This document shows positions 25,501-32,836 of a stretch of 62,627 nt of DNA, piece by piece (position 1 is the first letter of the stretch; each line of letters starts with the position of its first letter). The notes under the pieces were generated by a model. The model did no database searches. It was not told the DNA's origin and worked only from the letters and a program-made list of their open reading frames with translations. Made by a program: the position numbers and the translations under genes. The DNA is from Streptomyces sp. ISL-1 (lineage in GTDB: Bacteria > Actinomycetota > Actinomycetes > Streptomycetales > Streptomycetaceae), in contig NZ_JAGGOI010000057.1 of assembly GCF_018614585.1 (NCBI RefSeq), positions 1 through 62,627 on the forward strand. Reading direction: 5' to 3'.

Positions 25501-27133
25501 GCTGCTGCCCAACACCCGGGCGTACGTCCTGGACGAAGGGCTTCGGCTGCTGCCGGCCGGGGTGATCGGCGAGCTGTACGTGGCGGGCGCGGGCCTGGCT
25601 CGCGGCTACGCGAGGCGCCCCGCTCTGACGGCGGAGCGGTTCGTCGCCGACCCGTACGGGGCACCGGGCGAGCGCATGTACCGCACCGGTGACCTGGCCC
25701 GCTGGAACTCCGCCGGTGAGCTGGAGTTCATCGGCCGCGCCGACCACCAGACCAAGATCCGCGGATTTCGCGTGGAGCCGGGCGAGGTTCAGTCCACGGT
25801 CGAGGCCGACGAGTCGGTGGCCCAGGCGGCCGTGCTCGTACGGGAAGACGGCCCGGGAGGCAAGCGCCTGGTCGCCTACGCGGTGCCGGCCGATCCCGAG
25901 GCGGGGGTCGACGTCGCGGCCCTGCGCAGGCGGGTGGCGGCAGCACTGCCGGAATACATGGTTCCATCCTTCTTCGTCGTGCTCGACGAACTGCCGCTGA
26001 CCATCAACGGCAAGCTCGACCGCAAGGCTCTGCCGGCCCCCCAGGCGGGCGCGAGCCCGGCGGACGGCGCCCCGCGCACCCCGCGCGAGGACGTGCTGTG
26101 CAGCCTGTTCGCCGAGGTGCTGGGACTGCCCGAAGTCGGCGTGGACGACGACTTCTTCGCCCTGGGCGGGCACTCCATGCTCGCGATGCGACTGATCGCC
26201 CGCATCCGCACGGAACTCGGACTCCGAGCGGCGGTGAGCGACCTGTTCCGCAACCCCACCCCCGCCCGGTTCCTCGACGCCGGGGGCGCAAGCGAAGCCT
26301 CGGACTTCGAGGTGCTGCTGCCGCTGCGGGCGGGAAGCGACGCGAGGCCGCTGTTCTGTGTGCACCCCGCCACCGGTTTGGCCTGGAGCTACCTGGGACT
26401 GGCCCGGCAACTGCCCGAGTCGCTCCCGGTGTACGGCGTCCAGGCGCTCGGGCTCGCCGTCGGCTCCACCATGCCGGCCGACTTCCTCACGATGATCAAC
26501 CGGATCACCGAGGAGATCCGCTCGGTACAGGCCGAGGGACCTTACCGCTTGCTCGGCTGGTCGCTGGGCGGCAACATCGCCCACGCCCTCGCGGCCCGCT
26601 TCCGGGCGGCCGGCGAGGAGGTCGAACTGCTCGCGCTGGTCGACTCCTACCCGGGCGAGACTTGGCCGTACCCGGACTTCGCGAGCCAGGACGAGTGGGA
26701 CGAGTTCGCCCTGCTGGCCACCCTGGCCGCCGAACCGCTGGACGCGGCCGCCCACGCCGGCGACTTCACCGACTGGCTGGCCGGGCTGCGTGACGAGGCC
26801 ACGCGTCGGCTGCCGGTGGACACTGAGCAGTTCGATCGCCTAGTCGAGACCGGCGTCAACAGCAGCCGGCTCGCGGCGCAGTGGCATCCGGAGACCTTCG
26901 ACGGCCAGGCGGTGTTCTTCACCGCCACCGAGGGCCGTGACGCGGACGGACCGGCAGCGCAGGCGTGGCTGCCCTATGTCGGATCGCTGGCGGAGCACCC
27001 GCTCGCCTGCACACACGAGGAAGCCATGGCGGAGGGCCCGCGTGCCCTGATCGCCGAGGCCCTCACCGCAATTCTCATGCCCGGCGTCCCCGAGACCCGG
27101 GGCACGCAGCCGGACAGGCAAGGAGCCAAGTGA
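19586..27133 (+). CDS. Large NRPS: T-C-A-T-C-A-T-thioesterase
   Basis: 2515 aa from the GTG at 19586, which has GAAGGGGA ahead of it; a GTG at 19520 in the same frame is an alternative. Order: carrier T0 with serine in EEGADSLMAM (residue 45); C1 (HHIAGDGWS ~241); A1 (MFTSGSSGTPKG ~722); T1 (LGGHSML, 1112); C2 (HHIAGDGLS ~1304); A2 (VFTSGSTGRPKG ~1796); T2 (2197); type I thioesterase with GWSLGG (serine 2326). My hand-read codes are D-A-Y-F-W-G-V-T-F for A1, like branched aliphatic residues, and D-V-W-Q-L-H-V-D-D for A2, unassigned. There is no epimerase domain. T0 has no A domain, so it is loaded from outside. The thioesterase releases the chain by hydrolysis or cyclisation. Confidence 0.94.
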   Translation: MSSSPSTGSAPRTPHEEILCGLFAEVLGVAWIGVDDNFFEEGADSLMAMRLISRIRAVLGSRIHIRKLFEAPTVAGVARALAGSAATSPAHTSPAAVVVPDRIPLSLTQQRLWFLAQLEGPNPRYNMPLGIALRGPVDPAALEAALTDVVTRHEPLRTVYPQNDGTPFQRVLDPDAARPALTAATVRRDALDRTLSAAAGSVFFDITADAPLRTWLFTLEDENEDEGGQEPAEHVLLLLLHHIAGDGWSVRPLIRDLAHAYSARLAGAAPEFAPLPVRYAQYSVWQRESEAAESGALGTQLEFWRQTLAGVPERLPLPFDRPRPATRSFRGASVDFTIDADLHARLLTLARANGSTLFMVLQAALATVLTRYGAGEDIPIGTPVAGRAEESLDDTVGFFVNTLVLRTDTSGDPPFGELLERVRAADLAAYAHQDVLFDRLVEELNPERSLAWSPLFQVSLAFNGDVVGNGDLPALPGARMHEVPTSVAKFDLGFNIRQMEALDGQSQGLVGFAEYATDLFDRDTVERLVAALLRVLGQVPDDAGLRLGDLELVAPDAAAALPARAFGAPARAAAASVPELFARVAAATPDAVALVAGAREVSYAELDLRANELAARLVSLGVTAESPVAVMVDRSVEYVVALLAVLKAGGAYVPLDRRYPPSRLAEIVAATGAEVLLSDGGPNASGFSHPARVVLVDAVTAPVGGVDAPTLAPLPDQLAYVMFTSGSSGTPKGVAATHAGITTLARDSAFASDAHRRVLLHSSPAFDASTYELWVPLLNGGCCVLAPAGDLDTGALADTLVGQRVHAAFLTSSLFHLMVEEEPAALGSLKEVWAGGEPVSAAAMRRLRDGFPQLQAVNVYGPTETTTFATRFLVPSEGEVPEPLPIGGALDGMRALVLDSRLRPVPHGATGELYMAGDGLARGYLGRPVATAERFLADPYGRPGSRMYRTGDLARWNTAGELEFVGRADEQVKIRGFRIEPGEVRATLAADASVAQAALLVREDRPGDKRLVAYVVPSDAERGVDTEALTELARHKLPEYMVPSFVIAVDALPLTVNGKLDHKALPAPKVATAASGSPRTAREEILCALFAEVLGLRRVGVDDDFFMLGGHSMLAMRLVARIRGALGVDVGIGALFEAPNVSALAAALGASDGTGLRARTPLAAMARPERIPLSYAQQRLWFLGQVDGPSPVYNIPLALHLRGRVDAQAMRAGLGDVLARHEALRTLFPAPEGEPYQLILSADQAEAALTVVPVTAAALDEQIARAAQYRFDVTVEIPLRGWLFEVTDAAVEGARDYVLLVVLHHIAGDGLSMRPLLRDLAQAYEARLSGVAPEFAPLPVQYADYTLWQRRTQEEAGPQTLERQLAHWRQALDGLPQQLELPADRPRPAMAGHGGATVEFTLAAELHQRVLELARTTGSTLFMVIQAAVATVLSRSGAGEDIPLGTVVAGRAEESLDDVVGFFVNTLVLRTDTSGNPGFAELLRRVREADLAAYAHQEVPFDRLVEELNPERSLAWHPLFQVLVALDDGFFGEELRLPGAEARMRPLGTDTAKFDLSVDFVDQRDAAGDPAGLRAVFEYATDLFDRSTVKALGDRLVRLLEVVVADPDRPIGELDLLSPDERHRLLVDWNGPQLAESPVDLPAHIRRLAAERPGAPAVSDAHGRLGYAELACGAAAVTAALSAVGAGVDALTAVLSERSPWFVTSVVGALGTGGGYMPLDAGTPVARAALMLRDADVRFLLAAPGLRGRAEEIVAACGDHRVSLVAPDAAATVDATALAQAPAGVPVPPEALAYSVFTSGSTGRPKGVLVPHRGLSNHLLAVIDLYGLDENDTIAFNAPLTFDVSIWQTLTLLLAGGRVHVMDDDTTRDPHAMLESIAEHGVTVIQIVPAVLRAVLDLWDTDDKTVEHCAGLRWMLVHGEELPPDLVTRWYKRFPGIPLANVYGPAECSDDVSISVIGSEGLPRGGRAPIGRLLPNTRAYVLDEGLRLLPAGVIGELYVAGAGLARGYARRPALTAERFVADPYGAPGERMYRTGDLARWNSAGELEFIGRADHQTKIRGFRVEPGEVQSTVEADESVAQAAVLVREDGPGGKRLVAYAVPADPEAGVDVAALRRRVAAALPEYMVPSFFVVLDELPLTINGKLDRKALPAPQAGASPADGAPRTPREDVLCSLFAEVLGLPEVGVDDDFFALGGHSMLAMRLIARIRTELGLRAAVSDLFRNPTPARFLDAGGASEASDFEVLLPLRAGSDARPLFCVHPATGLAWSYLGLARQLPESLPVYGVQALGLAVGSTMPADFLTMINRITEEIRSVQAEGPYRLLGWSLGGNIAHALAARFRAAGEEVELLALVDSYPGETWPYPDFASQDEWDEFALLATLAAEPLDAAAHAGDFTDWLAGLRDEATRRLPVDTEQFDRLVETGVNSSRLAAQWHPETFDGQAVFFTATEGRDADGPAAQAWLPYVGSLAEHPLACTHEEAMAEGPRALIAEALTAILMPGVPETRGTQPDRQGAK

Positions 27134-28539
27134 CACCCAAGCGCACGGACACCTTCCCCAGGGCCCTGCCCGGCCACTGGCTGCACCCGGCAGACCCCGG
27201 CTACGACGAGGCCCGCAGGATCTGGAACGCCACGCACGACCGCCGCCCCGCCCTGATCGCCCGCTGCCGTGACGCGGCCGAGGTGAGCCTGGCCATGCGC
27301 TACGCGGCGACCTCGGACCTGGAGGTGACGGTACGAGGCGGCGGTCACAACGTGGCCGGGACCGCGATCGCGGACGGCGCCCTGTTGATCGACCTGTCCC
27401 CGCTGAACGAGGTCACCGTCGATCCGGTGGCGCAGGTGGCGTACGCCGGCGGCGGTGCCCTGCTGCGCGACGTGGACGCGGCCACCATCCCGCACGGCCT
27501 CGCCTGCCCGGCCGGAGTGGTCTCGCACACCGGCCTGGGCGGTCTCGCGCTCGGTGGCGGCTACGGCTGGCTCACCCGCAAGTGGGGGCTGACCTGCGAC
27601 CATATCCTGGCCGCCGATGTAGTACTGGCCGACGGTTCGGTGGTCGAGGCCGGCGAAGACAGCCACCGCGAACTGCTGTGGGCGCTGCGCGGAGGCGGAG
27701 GCAATTTCGGCGTCGTCACCCGCTTCACCCTGCGGCTGCGGCCGGTCGGCCCGGTCCACCACCACGTCGGCGTCTATGCGCTGGAGCAGGCCCCTGCCGC
27801 ACTGGCCGCCTACAGGGAGTTCGCCGAAGGGCAGGGCTTGGACCTGCATGCCGTGGGCTGCCTGAAGTTCGCCGGCGAACAGGAGTGGATTCCGGCCGGG
27901 CTGCGGGGACAGCGGGCGCTCTTCCTGACCGTGGCCTGGTTCGGTGACCCGTCCCAGGGCCCGGCCCGCGCCGCCCCGCTCTTCGAAGCGGCTCCGCCGG
28001 CCGGTGCCGTCGAACGTGTGCTCTCGTACGCGGAACTCCAGGCGCTCGGGGACCACGGTGAGCCGCACGGCAACCGGTACTTCACCAAGTCCTGCTATCT
28101 CCAGGAGCTTTCGCCCACGGAGGCCGGAGAGTTCGTGGCCATCACCCGGGACATGCCCTCACGGCTGTCCTCCATCGATTTCGAGTACCTGCGCGGAGCG
28201 ATCGCGGACGTGCCGGGCGCCGACACGGCGTTTCCCAGCCGCGAGGCCCCGTACATCTGCACCGTCTCCTCGCAGTGGACCGACCCCGAGCGCGACGCGC
28301 AGAACGCCGCCTGGCCGCGCCAGGGAATCGCGCGCCTACGTCCTTTCAGCACGGGCGGTGCGTACGTCAACTACCTCCAGGACGAGAAGGAGGGCCGGGT
28401 GCTCGAGGTGTACGGGGCAGCGCGCCACGAACGCCTCGCCGCGGTGAAGAAGGCCTACGACCCCGGCAACGTCCTGCGCCGCAATCAGAACATCCCGCCG
28501 CTGGCGGACGACCAGCAGTCCAGCAGCAAGGAGTCATGA
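27130..28539 (+). CDS. BBE-type FAD-linked oxidoreductase
   Basis: 469 aa. An N-terminal PCMH-type FAD-binding domain has VRGGGHNVAG, whose His is the usual 8-alpha covalent FAD site. PAGVVSHTGLGGLALGGGYGWLTRKWGL follows, and the C-terminal berberine-bridge segment ends in YDPGNVLRRNQNIPP. The TG-x-C position used for a second, cysteinyl FAD link is not present, so a single covalent link is expected. The GTG start overlaps the NRPS stop by 4 bp (GTGA), so it is part of the operon. These enzymes oxidise alcohols, C-N or C-C bonds with O2. Here it probably tailors the peptide or a monomer. Confidence 0.88.
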   Translation: MTPKRTDTFPRALPGHWLHPADPGYDEARRIWNATHDRRPALIARCRDAAEVSLAMRYAATSDLEVTVRGGGHNVAGTAIADGALLIDLSPLNEVTVDPVAQVAYAGGGALLRDVDAATIPHGLACPAGVVSHTGLGGLALGGGYGWLTRKWGLTCDHILAADVVLADGSVVEAGEDSHRELLWALRGGGGNFGVVTRFTLRLRPVGPVHHHVGVYALEQAPAALAAYREFAEGQGLDLHAVGCLKFAGEQEWIPAGLRGQRALFLTVAWFGDPSQGPARAAPLFEAAPPAGAVERVLSYAELQALGDHGEPHGNRYFTKSCYLQELSPTEAGEFVAITRDMPSRLSSIDFEYLRGAIADVPGADTAFPSREAPYICTVSSQWTDPERDAQNAAWPRQGIARLRPFSTGGAYVNYLQDEKEGRVLEVYGAARHERLAAVKKAYDPGNVLRRNQNIPPLADDQQSSSKES

Positions 28540-28542
28540 GCC

Positions 28543-29601
28543 ATGACGCAGACCCTCTCCGCCTCGTCGATCATCCACCCGCCGTCCGTCTACGACAGCA
28601 ACGAGCCCGACGCTTTTGTCAAGGCTCTTCGCTCTCCCTGGTATGCGCTCGTCGCCGACCTCTTCCACGTGGTGCGGACCGCGACGGCCGAGTACGCACA
28701 CGGCCACGGCCTGCGCAACCTGCCGTTTCCGCTGACCACGCGCACAGTGACGTGTCCGACCGCGCTCGGCAGCGATTCCGAGCCGGTGCCGGTCTCGGTG
28801 CTCGGCGTCGACACCTACCTGCCCGACTCCATGCAATTCGCTCTGGAGTACGGCTGCCGGCTTGCCCCGGGGGGCTGCTACGACATCCAGCCGTCCTACC
28901 GGGGTGAGATCCCCGACGAGACCCATCTGAACCAATACACGCACAGCGAGGCCGAGATCCCCTGCGGCCTCGAGGAGTTGATCGCGTACGTCGACGGCTA
29001 TGTGAAGGCGCTGGCCACGGCGGTGCTGGACCAGCACGGCGACCGGCTCGCCGCGGCCCGCGGGGACATCTCGCACCTGGAGCGCATGGCGGGCCACGCC
29101 TCCGCGTTCGAGCAGGTCACCTTCGCCGAGGCGGTCCGGATCGTCGGCGACACGGAGGGCTGCGTCCGCGACGAGGGTTCCTGGCGCAGCCTCACCCGCA
29201 AGGGCGAGCGGCTGCTGATGGAGCGGGTCAGCGAGTTTGTGTGGGTGCACCACTTCGACTCCCTCGGCGTGCCCTTTTACCAGGCCTTCGGCGACGAGAA
29301 CGGCCGGACGGCGCGAAACGCCGACCTGTACTTCGGGCTGGGTGAGATCATCGGCGGCGGTGAGCGCCACGCGGACGCGGAGATCCTGCGCAAGTCCATC
29401 GCGATGCACGGCGTCAACGAGCAGGAGTACGCGTGGTACGTGCGCATGCGGGAGGAGCTCCCCATGCGTACCGCCGGCTTCGGTATGGGCGTCGAGCGCT
29501 TCTTGATGTGGGTGCTCAGCCACGGCGACATCCGGGACATCCCGCTGATCTCCCGACTCAACGAGACGCCCGAGTACCCGGCTGCGGTCATCCGCCCGTA
29601 A
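28543..29601 (+). CDS. Asparaginyl-tRNA-synthetase-like class II enzyme lacking the anticodon-binding domain
   Basis: 352 aa. The class II catalytic core is clear. A motif 2-like loop reads YDIQPSYRGEIPDETHLNQYTHSEAEI, and motif 3 reads GFGMGVERFLMWVLSHGDIRDIPLISR, which is very close to AsnRS/AspRS. The N-terminal OB-fold that reads the anticodon is absent and the protein is short, so ordinary tRNA charging is unlikely. Archaeal asparagine synthetase of this type, and SerRS-like amino acid:carrier-protein ligases, are precedents for such truncated paralogues. It starts 3 bp after the FAD gene with AAGGAG ahead of the ATG. Possible roles are making an Asn-type amide, activating Asp/Asn for transfer to a carrier domain, or self-resistance. 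Confidence 0.85.
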   Translation: MTQTLSASSIIHPPSVYDSNEPDAFVKALRSPWYALVADLFHVVRTATAEYAHGHGLRNLPFPLTTRTVTCPTALGSDSEPVPVSVLGVDTYLPDSMQFALEYGCRLAPGGCYDIQPSYRGEIPDETHLNQYTHSEAEIPCGLEELIAYVDGYVKALATAVLDQHGDRLAAARGDISHLERMAGHASAFEQVTFAEAVRIVGDTEGCVRDEGSWRSLTRKGERLLMERVSEFVWVHHFDSLGVPFYQAFGDENGRTARNADLYFGLGEIIGGGERHADAEILRKSIAMHGVNEQEYAWYVRMREELPMRTAGFGMGVERFLMWVLSHGDIRDIPLISRLNETPEYPAAVIRP

Positions 29602-29603
29602 TC

Positions 29604-30926
29604 ATGCAGGTTACCTCCATGGAGAAGACGAAGTACGGCGGGGTACTGCGACAGCGCGACTTCCGACTGCTGTGGTTCGGTGAGACGGCGCGCACGCTGG
29701 GCAACAGCGTGACTGCCGTGGCACTTCCACTGATCGCGGTCGTGGTATTGGACGCGGATGCCACGGCGGTGGGTCTGCTGTCCGCGGCGGTCTGGCTGCC
29801 CTGGTTGGTGGTCGGGCTGCCGGCGGGCGCGTGGATGGACCGGGTGCGCAGGCGCCCCGTGATGCTCGCATGCAACGTGGTGTCGGCCGTCCTGTACGCG
29901 AGTGTGCCGGTCCTGGCCTGGCTCGATGCCCTGACCTTTACCCACCTCCTGGTCGTCGCACTGGCCGGAGGCACGACCGCGGTGTTCTTCAACACCGCCA
30001 ACCACGTCTACCTGCCTACCGTCCTGGCCGAGCGGGATCTGCTGGAGGGCAACTCCAAACTCCGGGCGAGCGAGGCCGGGACGAGTGTGGCCGGCCCCGG
30101 ACTGGCAGGTGTGGTCGCGCATGTCTTCGGCGCGGTGGCCGGGCTGCTCGTGGACGCGCTCACCTTCCTGGTCTCCGCGGTGTGCCTCAGCTCGATCCAC
30201 GCGCAGGAGACACCACCCAAGGACGACGACCGGGGCGGGAGTCTGCACAGGCAAATCGCGGAGGGACTTCGGTTCGTCCTGAAAGACCGTTACTTGCGCC
30301 CGATGGTGATCTACGGAGCCGTCGTCAACCTGGCCCTGATGGGCTACCAGGCCGTGCAGGTCGTCTTCCTGGTGCGCACCGTCGGAATCAGTTCCGGAGC
30401 GGTCGGACTGGTACTGACAGCCGGCAGCCTCGGAGGCATCGTGGGCGCGATGCTCGCCGCGTCCATCGGACGCCGGTTCGGCACCGCTCGCGGAATGCTG
30501 GTGATGCAACTGCTCACCGGGCCCTGGGCGCTGCTCATGCCCCTCACGTCCGATGGGGCGGGCCTGCTGTTCTTCGCGGCCGGCGCTTTCGTGATCGGCG
30601 TCGGCATCGTCTCGTGCAATGTCGTCCTGGGCAGCTTCCGTCAGATGTACTGCCCTCCCCAGCTCCTGGGGAGGGTGGTGGCGACCACCATGATGCTCAA
30701 CCACAGCACAATTCCGATCGGTTCGCTGCTCGGTGGCTTCCTCGGCGACGCCCTGAGCCCCCGCGCCGCCATGTGGATCACGACAGGTCTCCTCGCCCCC
30801 TGCTGGCTGATCCTTGCTCTCGGACCCATGCGCGCCCAGCGTGACCTCCCCACCAGCTACCGACCCGCCGATGCCGCAGGGGACGCCGCGAGCATGGCGG
30901 ACTTCCCAGACAAGGACAGAACGTGA
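29604..30926 (+). CDS. MFS exporter
   Basis: 440 aa, about 12 hydrophobic segments. The cytoplasmic loop after helix 2 carries the MFS signature (GLPAGAWMDRVRRRP). It belongs with the antibiotic-efflux MFS proteins (MFS_3 or enterobactin-exporter-like) common in peptide clusters. It begins 3 bp after the synthetase-like gene, and an ATG 15 bp later (MEKTKYGG) is an alternative start. It most likely exports the finished peptide and contributes to self-protection. Confidence 0.88.
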   Translation: MQVTSMEKTKYGGVLRQRDFRLLWFGETARTLGNSVTAVALPLIAVVVLDADATAVGLLSAAVWLPWLVVGLPAGAWMDRVRRRPVMLACNVVSAVLYASVPVLAWLDALTFTHLLVVALAGGTTAVFFNTANHVYLPTVLAERDLLEGNSKLRASEAGTSVAGPGLAGVVAHVFGAVAGLLVDALTFLVSAVCLSSIHAQETPPKDDDRGGSLHRQIAEGLRFVLKDRYLRPMVIYGAVVNLALMGYQAVQVVFLVRTVGISSGAVGLVLTAGSLGGIVGAMLAASIGRRFGTARGMLVMQLLTGPWALLMPLTSDGAGLLFFAAGAFVIGVGIVSCNVVLGSFRQMYCPPQLLGRVVATTMMLNHSTIPIGSLLGGFLGDALSPRAAMWITTGLLAPCWLILALGPMRAQRDLPTSYRPADAAGDAASMADFPDKDRT

Positions 30927-32059
30927 TGACGGCTGACGAGACTTCCACGGTCCGCTACTACGACGAGCTCGGCTGCTGGGTGGCATGGGGCCGCGAGGCC
31001 GCACAGTCGGCTCTCCAGGACTCGCGGCTCTCGTCCGAGACGCTGGAGGCGGCCAACCTCAGCTATCTGCCGGCCGACATGCACGAGGAGTGCTCCCACC
31101 TCATCGAGACGATGCGCCGGTGGTTCGTACTCCTCGACGGTGACCGGCACACCGTCGCGCGCCGAGCCATCCAGCCGATGTTCTCCCCGCGGCGTATCCG
31201 CAAGCTGGAGGAGACCATCGAGGTCATCGTCGCGGAGGAACTGGACGCCTTCGCCGCCTCCGGCGCCACCGGCGACTTCGACGTCATCACCGGCCTCGCC
31301 GACAAGATCTCTGCCCGTACCATCGCCCTGCTTCTTGGACTGCCGGGCGACGACGACGCCACGCTGCACCGCTGGGCCAAGGCCCTCGCGGACTTCCTCG
31401 CCTCGTCCTACCGGCGCGATTGTGCGGTCAACGCCCAGGCCGCGCTCCAGGAGATGGGCGAGTTCATCAAGAACGCCCCCGATGAGGAAGGCGAGAGCAT
31501 CTGGAGCCGGGCCACGGGCGGTGAGTGGGACCGGCTGGCCACCTCCTCCATGGTGCTGTTCGGCGGTCTGGAGACCACGGCCGGACTGATTGGCTTCGCC
31601 GTCTGGTACATGCTGGGCAACGACTTGGCCGAGCAGGTCGCGGCCTCGGAGGCGGGCGAGGAGGCGAAGGCCGTCGTCGAGCGGGTACTGGATGTGTACG
31701 CGCCGCTAGGACATGTGGCGCGGATGGCCTCCGAGGACACCGAGCTGGGCGGCTGCCCGATCGCCGAGGGCGATCTCGTCCTGGTCTCGCTCACCGGGCG
31801 CGATCTCTTCGACGCCCAAGACCTGCCGACGGAGCCGTCAGGCCACCAGGACGGCGACCGGTTCGACCATGTCGCCTTCGGCTACGGCATGCACTACTGC
31901 GTCGGCGCTCCGCTGGCGAGGGTGACCGTCGCCAATCTGCTCACCCAGTTCGCCCGGCGCTTTCCCAAAGCCTCGGTCAAGGATGTCGCGTGGCGCAAGA
32001 ACCGCACGTTCCGCGGCTTCGATCACTTGGTCCTCGACGTGAGCGGGCCGCAGACCTGA
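30923..32059 (+). CDS. Cytochrome P450 with an altered ExxR motif
   Basis: 378 aa, a short bacterial P450. The haem loop is canonical (HVAFGYGMHYCVGAPLAR). The I-helix oxygen-activation region reads LFGGLETTAG. The K-helix ExxR region reads VVERVLDVYAPLGHVAR, which aligns with the usual VEELLRY...P so that Glu is replaced by Arg and Arg by Asp. Members that lack ExxR are known in Streptomyces (CYP157), so it may still be active. Its GTG start overlaps the MFS stop by 4 bp. A role in hydroxylating or coupling a carrier-bound residue or the final peptide is inferred from context. Confidence 0.88.
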   Translation: MMTADETSTVRYYDELGCWVAWGREAAQSALQDSRLSSETLEAANLSYLPADMHEECSHLIETMRRWFVLLDGDRHTVARRAIQPMFSPRRIRKLEETIEVIVAEELDAFAASGATGDFDVITGLADKISARTIALLLGLPGDDDATLHRWAKALADFLASSYRRDCAVNAQAALQEMGEFIKNAPDEEGESIWSRATGGEWDRLATSSMVLFGGLETTAGLIGFAVWYMLGNDLAEQVAASEAGEEAKAVVERVLDVYAPLGHVARMASEDTELGGCPIAEGDLVLVSLTGRDLFDAQDLPTEPSGHQDGDRFDHVAFGYGMHYCVGAPLARVTVANLLTQFARRFPKASVKDVAWRKNRTFRGFDHLVLDVSGPQT

Positions 32060-32110
32060 CGCCGCCGTGCGTTGTTTCGCTGTCTCAACCGATTCGGAGA
32101 GTTACACCGT

Positions 32111-32836
32111 ATGCAGCCGATCTCACCGACCGTACTGATATGCCTGCCGTTTGCCGGGGCTGGCGCCTCCTTCTTCAAGAAATGGCAGCCACTGGCACCT
32201 GACGAGATGCGGATCATCGCCGTGCAACTGCCCGGCCGGGAGGAACGGTTCCTCGACGACCCGCACACTGACGCGGCCGTGGCCATGGACGAGGCCTGGT
32301 CCTGGGTCGAGCCCCAGCTCGACGGCGAAGAGCGGATTGCCGTGTTCGGGCACAGCCTCGGCGCGGTACTCGCTCACGAGCTGGTCCACCGAATCACCGG
32401 CGGCGGGCTGCCCGTTGAACGGCTCTTCGTCAGCGGATCCGCAGGACCATGGAAGCCGCGGGCCAAGAGGGCCAGCGGTCTGAGCGACGAGGAGTTCCTG
32501 GCCCGGGTGAAGAACTTCGCCGGTTACACGCATCCCGCGATGCAGGACCCGGAGATGCTGGAACTGCTGATCCCCGTGCTCCGCGCGGACGTCGAGATGC
32601 ACGAGAACTACCACCCCTCGTTCCCTGGGCCGCTGAGCACGCCGATCACCGCACTGCGGGGCGCGCAGGACGACCTGGTCGACACGGCCGAGGCGGCCCA
32701 GTGGGCCGAGGCCACTACGACCGGCTTCAACCAAGTGGAGCTTGCCGGCGGACACATGTACCTCACCGACAGCGCCGAGACAGTGCTGCAGCTCATCTCC
32801 GACACGGTCGGGGACGGTTCCGTGGCAGCGCTGTGA
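32111..32836 (+). CDS. Type II thioesterase
   Basis: 241 aa alpha/beta hydrolase. It has LICLPFAGAGASFFKKW near the N-terminus, QLPGREERF, the nucleophile GHSLG (VFGHSLGAVLAHEL), an acidic member in RGAQDDLVD, and the catalytic His in AGGHMYLTD. Type II thioesterases remove wrong or stalled acyl groups from carrier domains. The ATG at 32111 has GGAGAG ahead of it, so it is preferred over upstream starts. It sits between the P450 and SDR genes in the same operon. Confidence 0.92.
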   Translation: MQPISPTVLICLPFAGAGASFFKKWQPLAPDEMRIIAVQLPGREERFLDDPHTDAAVAMDEAWSWVEPQLDGEERIAVFGHSLGAVLAHELVHRITGGGLPVERLFVSGSAGPWKPRAKRASGLSDEEFLARVKNFAGYTHPAMQDPEMLELLIPVLRADVEMHENYHPSFPGPLSTPITALRGAQDDLVDTAEAAQWAEATTTGFNQVELAGGHMYLTDSAETVLQLISDTVGDGSVAAL

